Assembly: GCA_021234155.1 (NCBI GenBank)
Contig: JAJEKV010000020.1
Location: 9,093,337-9,157,336 of the forward strand
Length of the DNA: 64,000 bases
Source of the DNA: Isoetes taiwanensis
Taxonomy: Eukaryota; Streptophyta; Lycopodiopsida; Isoetales; Isoetaceae
Reading direction: 5' to 3'
Position numbers and translations under genes: made by a program. The first letter of the stretch is position 1. Each line of letters starts with the position of its first letter. Under the pieces are notes generated by a model. That model saw only the letters and a program-made list of their open reading frames with translations, was not told where the DNA came from and ran no database searches. Below are positions 59,409 to 64,000 of this stretch, one piece after another.

Positions 59409-62400
59409 TTACTGCTCTTCTCCACTGCTGTTGGAATCTATTTCAGTGCTTTCATCAAGTACATGACCTTGGGTTGGCTCTGGACTTTCTGGTTGTGACC
59501 CATGTTTTGCTGCTGCTTGAAGGACCCTAGCTTTTACAGCTGATGAAGATGGAGATGTTGCTAATTCTAGTTTGCTAGGTTGCAGCTGACCTGCTATCCA
59601 GAGCATCCCTTCACTTGCCATTTTAAACGGCTTTAAAGCAGCTCTGTCAAGCAAATAAAAGAGATAAATGAAGCTCATCATGAAGTTAAAGAGTTCGGAA
59701 ATCAGAAACAGAATGGACACTTCTGCATAAAAGCATAAATACACCAGATGGCATTAAATACAAAGGAACTTATTACATATACATGCAAGGAAGAGAGCAA
59801 ACATTCAGAAATTTAACAAGAGCTATGATAAGTCTAGCATGGAAAACTCGTATAATTAAGGGCCATATTGATATTGATATAATTAAAATCGTGAAGACTA
59901 AAGCATTACCTAATATCCGAGTTGAGGTCTTCTGCACTTTCATATGTATTTAATCTTCTGTATATTGCCTACAACAATTTCATACATCTCACTTCAGTGA
60001 CAGAGAAAGTAGCTTAATGCAAGCACGTGAATCAAAATTTACTATACCTGAAAAAGCCCAATTACTCCTATCAGCTGAAGAGTTTTCTCCCATTCTACAA
60101 GAGTTGTCAGAATATCACTAATTTTTCAAAGACCAATTCAATGTCTGCAGGTATTCTTACCTACTAAGGCATAGCTTCCAGCAATGACACCCTGCCAAAT
60201 AGAAAACGTATTAGAGTCCTACTGACTGTTGATAATCAACTGCTGACAATGCTGCATCTCTCATGCGTACTAATCAAGGCTGCCTATTCTATTGCAATCC
60301 ATAGCAATATATATATTTGAGGTTTTGTTAAGGCATTTTCTGCATCTTCCTCTAATGGTTGTCATGTGTTTAAACAAATTGTAGAATATTGGCATTAGTT
60401 TAACAGACGCATTATTGGCGAAGAGAAACAAGCAAGCATTTGACCCTGACTCTCAATATTGACTACTCAAGAGTAGTCGAGCTAAAACCTCGTAAAGTGA
60501 TCTTTGCATGTAGTAAATGCCAGGACAAGAAAAGCAAATAAGTTTCATCTAACCTTCTCCAAGACATTGCCACTGCTTGTCCCAATATGATCAATTCATG
60601 TGTGCAAAGAAGAGGAACTGGTTGGCTTTTTTCTCGAAGAAGGGAAATAGAAGAGGTGCATACTTAGACTGGACTAAGAGCATTAATAAATGCTGCATCT
60701 TTGCCTGTTCATTAGACCAATAATATGCATGGACATTGTTCTTAAAGGGGATCCTAGTCCCCAATGTTGGTATTGTTGTGACAAAACATCTAAGACCTCC
60801 TTATGTTCTTCCGCATGGTCCCAAACCTCAATCATGTTGGGGGTACTTCTTATTGTTAAGCAATTATCTTCATGATCCTTTTCGCATGTCTGCTTCTTGC
60901 TGAAGATTTTGTTGTGATGGTATCACTGCTCTATTAGTGACGAACTAAACTTTGAAAAGTGTGGGGTAAATTTTTTTTTCCTGATTCACTCCAAATATCA
61001 CAGGTTTGGTCAGCCAAACCGCAGGAGCCCTGTATCTGACAATTGTTACAATGCTTTAAAGAATCTAAGATGAGACATGCAATCATTCTTTTAGAATGCA
61101 TAATAAACAAAAGTACTCCAATCTAAAGTACTTACAAGAGTTATAGCAATTATGCCAGTGGGTTTGACATCTGTTATTATTGCTTCAGCTTCCTGCAAAT
61201 GAGATCACGATTATGTGTCAGACAACATTAGGCAAAAAACCATATTTTCCACCTAATGTTTAGAAAATGCTTCATCATATAACTACCATGTGTTTACCAA
61301 ATTATCAATTATATGAAGAAACAGATTTACCTCCTGCAATATTTGTAGGGGTGCTTCAGTGCCATCAGGCTTGCTACGAAGGCCAAATGCACTCCAACTT
61401 TGAAATCCTCCATCAATGCGGTAAGTTGACTATGCAGAAAAAAAAGAAAAGAAAAAACATTGTGATGATATACTTGAACAGAATTATCAGTATACCAAGT
61501 ATTAACAGATTTTAGCATGCACATAAATAGAGAATTGTAGAGCGTGTTAATATCACTAAGTGCCTACAGAATGGTCAACATATTTACCTTTATTCCGATT
61601 TTTCTGAGAGCTCTAGCTATCCTCTTGGATTGTGTACCATCTGAATCCATGATAATCACCTTCGTATTTTGCTGTGCGGAATCAAATTAACAAAGATGAG
61701 CCAAGGATGTAGAATGAAGTTTCAGTCCATAGAACAGAATGACACCAACATCAATAGTTTTCAGGTTACGGATTACTGATGCAGCAAGTTGGACTTCAAC
61801 TTCAGCTGTGTTCTTCAACATGTTACGGACTGATTTCTCTACCTAGACTAGAAGGAAGAGTAAGTTAGAGAACAGTTGTTGGTGATCACTAACCTGGTGA
61901 CATTTCCACATTTATATCAAGCAGGCGGAAACTTTCTATGAGAAATTCTAGATTTCGCACCTTCGGAACATCAATTGCTGCGAATTTGAAACGGGCACTT
62001 CGTCGAAGATCAGGGATTCCTTGCTGGTCTCTTAGGTCCTAAGAGATGCAAAATGAAAGCAATGGGTAAGTTGTATTCAACATAACCAGACAATCAACAT
62101 ACAACCTTTTCCTGAAAGGACATTGTTATATTCTTGATAATTGAACCCATCATCATAACCCATCTGCCTTATAATGGACAATTGGATTGTGTAAGAAAAT
62201 ATCCAAAACAAGCAGTGACTAAAAGAATTTTGTTACAGGAATTGGATTAGAATTAGATAAATATCCAGATAATTTTAAAAATAAAGCTCATGCATCTAGA
62301 AGCTGTTGTCATCATCATATTTGAAAGGCATATCGAGTTGTTATCCTTCTGAACTGGCCATTTACACATCTGGAACGCTTGGTCATGTAGAAGCAAACAT

Positions 62401-64000
62401 GTTTGCAAAGAAACAATAAAGAATCTACAATCATAAACATTCAAGCTCTTTGATGCCAGTTCAAGAAGTGATATTGAAACATATATAAGCATAATACAGA
62501 TAAAACCTATAATTGAGATAAACCATTATCCTCATTCTGCTCCTGCACCCTTGTCTAACTTTTGCCACGGAGATACACATATCCTTTTGTATGTACAGAA
62601 GATCTGTTTCTTATTTCCTTTCAAAGCATGTAAATGAGACAGTGAGACAACAAACTTGCCTGTGGCCGTATATCAATAAGCATAACCCTTCCGATTTTCT
62701 GGAGCATATCAGCTGTCTGTTGTGGTGAAAGGTCACCTGAATAACCACCATATTTCAAGTTCCAGAATGAAATACTGCACACAAACTGCAGTAATTATCA
62801 CCATTTTCATTATATAACAATCGAGTATAATGCGCTAGAGTATGCAATAGACCGTTCACTTCAGACAGGATTCTTCTGAAAGCGGAATCAGATTTCCTGA
62901 TGATGTTCTTTAAATAGCTAAATGGTCCATATTCATTTCATTTGTTTCAATAAAATGGAAAAAATGGCATGCATACCCTATATAGATTGTCCCTCCAAGT
63001 ACAATAACTGCTGGGATAATAGGGTCTTCAGGATCCAGACCAAAGTTTCTCTCAAGATCTATGACAACATCTTGCACCTGTGAAGAAAAGGAAGGATTTA
63101 AGTTAAGTATGCTAGGACCACAATAGAACGAACTTAGATCCCTCTACCAAATGATGCTAACGAGTTGTTTATGTTTGTTTGGCACAGGGAAATAATGCTC
63201 CATAAGTATCTGTCTCTATCTAATGACCTTTCCCAAGGGTAAATATCAAATATTTCATCTCCATTGGAAGGTTTCCTATTATGTTTCTATTGATTTTGGC
63301 AACGGAATAAACCTCTATGAGGTGGCAGCACATCAACTGTACATCCTTTGGCCTTGTGGTTGAATGCAAGTGGGAACTCCTTGGAAAACAAATCCAGCAT
63401 TTAACATGAAATTCCTTTCTGTAATCTGTTTCAAGTTTAAAAGTGACAAAGATGCCATCAGCTCACCGCATAAAGAGCTGCTTTCAGTGGTTCTAAGGTT
63501 GCTTTGGCAGCTTCCTCTGTAGTCGACAAGAAAGCTTGAGCTTCAGAAGGGAGAATGGCTTTGGTTGTCCCATAAGCTTCTGTGATCACATGCCCAGAAG
63601 CGTCTAACACAAATGTTGCAGCGCCTTCAATAATAACTATGGCACCTTTAAGGGTTTTACTTAGAGGTGTGCCAATGTCAAACGGGCCTGTATTATTTGC
63701 ACCACTTACTTTTGCACCCAGCTCATCAATGGCACCATTGAATGCACCTTTTATTGCCTTTAAAATTGAGTTGTTAATGTTGCTATAGGTGTTTCTCACT
63801 GCATCACCAGCACCACCAAAAGAACTAATTATACCATCTTGGATGTCTGTTACAAAGACTGTAATTTCCTTCTTTGTTTCTGTCAGGACTTTGCTGATAT
63901 CTTTTAAGGTGTCAGACTGGTCTGGAAATGTGTCTGATGGGGAGTCCAATAACACATCAGTTACATTCTGATTTTGGAGAGGTACATTGTCTATTTTCAG
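59409..64000 (-). CDS. Thylakoid rhodanese-like protein (At3g59780-type), 3' 510 codons
   Basis: Exons: 64000-63467 (open at the window edge), 63077-62977, 62774-62660, 62038-61961, 61842-61750, 61671-61588, 61429-61331, 61192-61136, 60191-60161, 60094-60048, 59968-59910 and 59643-59409 (TAA). All phases join cleanly. Visible residues 1-178 form a helical, Ala/Lys-rich region like that of CAS and At3g59780. A membrane helix follows at about 199-216. The rhodanese-like domain spans about 222-364 and contains 'YSGDLSPQQT', 'LIDIRPQ', 'GIPDLRR', 'VIIMDSDGTQS' and 'GGFQSW'. Two more hydrophobic helices lie at about 380-398 and 402-418. The tail is Ser/Glu-rich and acidic, with 'TSPSSSAVKARVLQAAAKH' typical of this family. 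The catalytic Cys position is Asp (about 316), so sulfur transfer is unlikely. Relatives sit in thylakoid membranes. The transit peptide and start are outside the window. Confidence 0.93.
62654..62663 (-). other. GC-AG intron donor (CAG|GCAAGT)
   Basis: The exon ends at 62660 and the intron begins GCAAGT. The acceptor is at 62040-62039. Using the nearby GT (62655-62654) would shift the next exon out of frame and destroy the 'DLRDQQGIPDLRR' motif, so the GC donor is required. Its flanks match the strong consensus seen in rare plant GC-AG introns. Confidence 0.9.

Noticed and set aside
62655-62660. GT donor four bases inside the GC donor
   Set aside because: It would put the next exon in the wrong frame and lose the conserved rhodanese motif.
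63582-63971. Plus-strand frames across the last exon
   Set aside because: Antisense shadows of the rhodanese-like gene.

Overview
The window is nuclear DNA of a land plant. I think a gymnosperm such as a conifer is most likely, but that is inference. The grounds are AT-rich sequence, very little coding DNA, introns with plant-type splice sites, several old and nested retrotransposons, and one gene typical of green plants. No bacterial, organellar or viral gene organisation is visible.

Only one gene looks functional. At the right edge, on the minus strand (59409-64000), lie the last twelve coding exons of a thylakoid-type protein with a rhodanese-like domain, related to Arabidopsis At3g59780. 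It has a frame consistent across all eleven introns, and one of those introns is of the rare GC-AG class. The 5' end of the gene is outside the window. A second plant gene survives only as a relic. At 12560-14540 (minus) a decayed CLC-e type chloride-channel gene can be followed from membrane core to CBS domain, with several frameshifts and stops.

Nearly everything else is repeats. Left part (1-31800): a fragment related to a long LTR (1-430), a 1.7 kb polypyrimidine tract (835-2530), a tandem array of a roughly 410 bp SINE-like unit (3640-5090) with a stray copy at 15.9 kb, microsatellites, and LINE remnants on both strands. The largest LINE runs 25960-29107 on minus.

Middle part (31826-45379): a 9.36 kb LTR element (31831-41193) has 1.5 kb LTRs, a target-site duplication, a primer-binding site and a polypurine tract, but no recognisable gag or pol. 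It resembles a large retrotransposon derivative (LARD). It is followed by a LINE C-terminal fragment (41650-42840) and a small coding-free LTR element (42850-45379).

Right part (47-58.9 kb): a decayed copia gag-pol (47240-50660) carries a 900 bp inverted-repeat element inserted in its zinc knuckle. An opposite-strand copia RNase H fragment (51635-52110) follows. Then comes a structurally complete copia element (53523-58851) with both LTRs, a 5 bp target duplication and reading frames broken by several stops and frameshifts. No two genes here form an operon or obvious pathway. The window is best read as the 3' end of one plastid-protein gene next to a graveyard of repeats.
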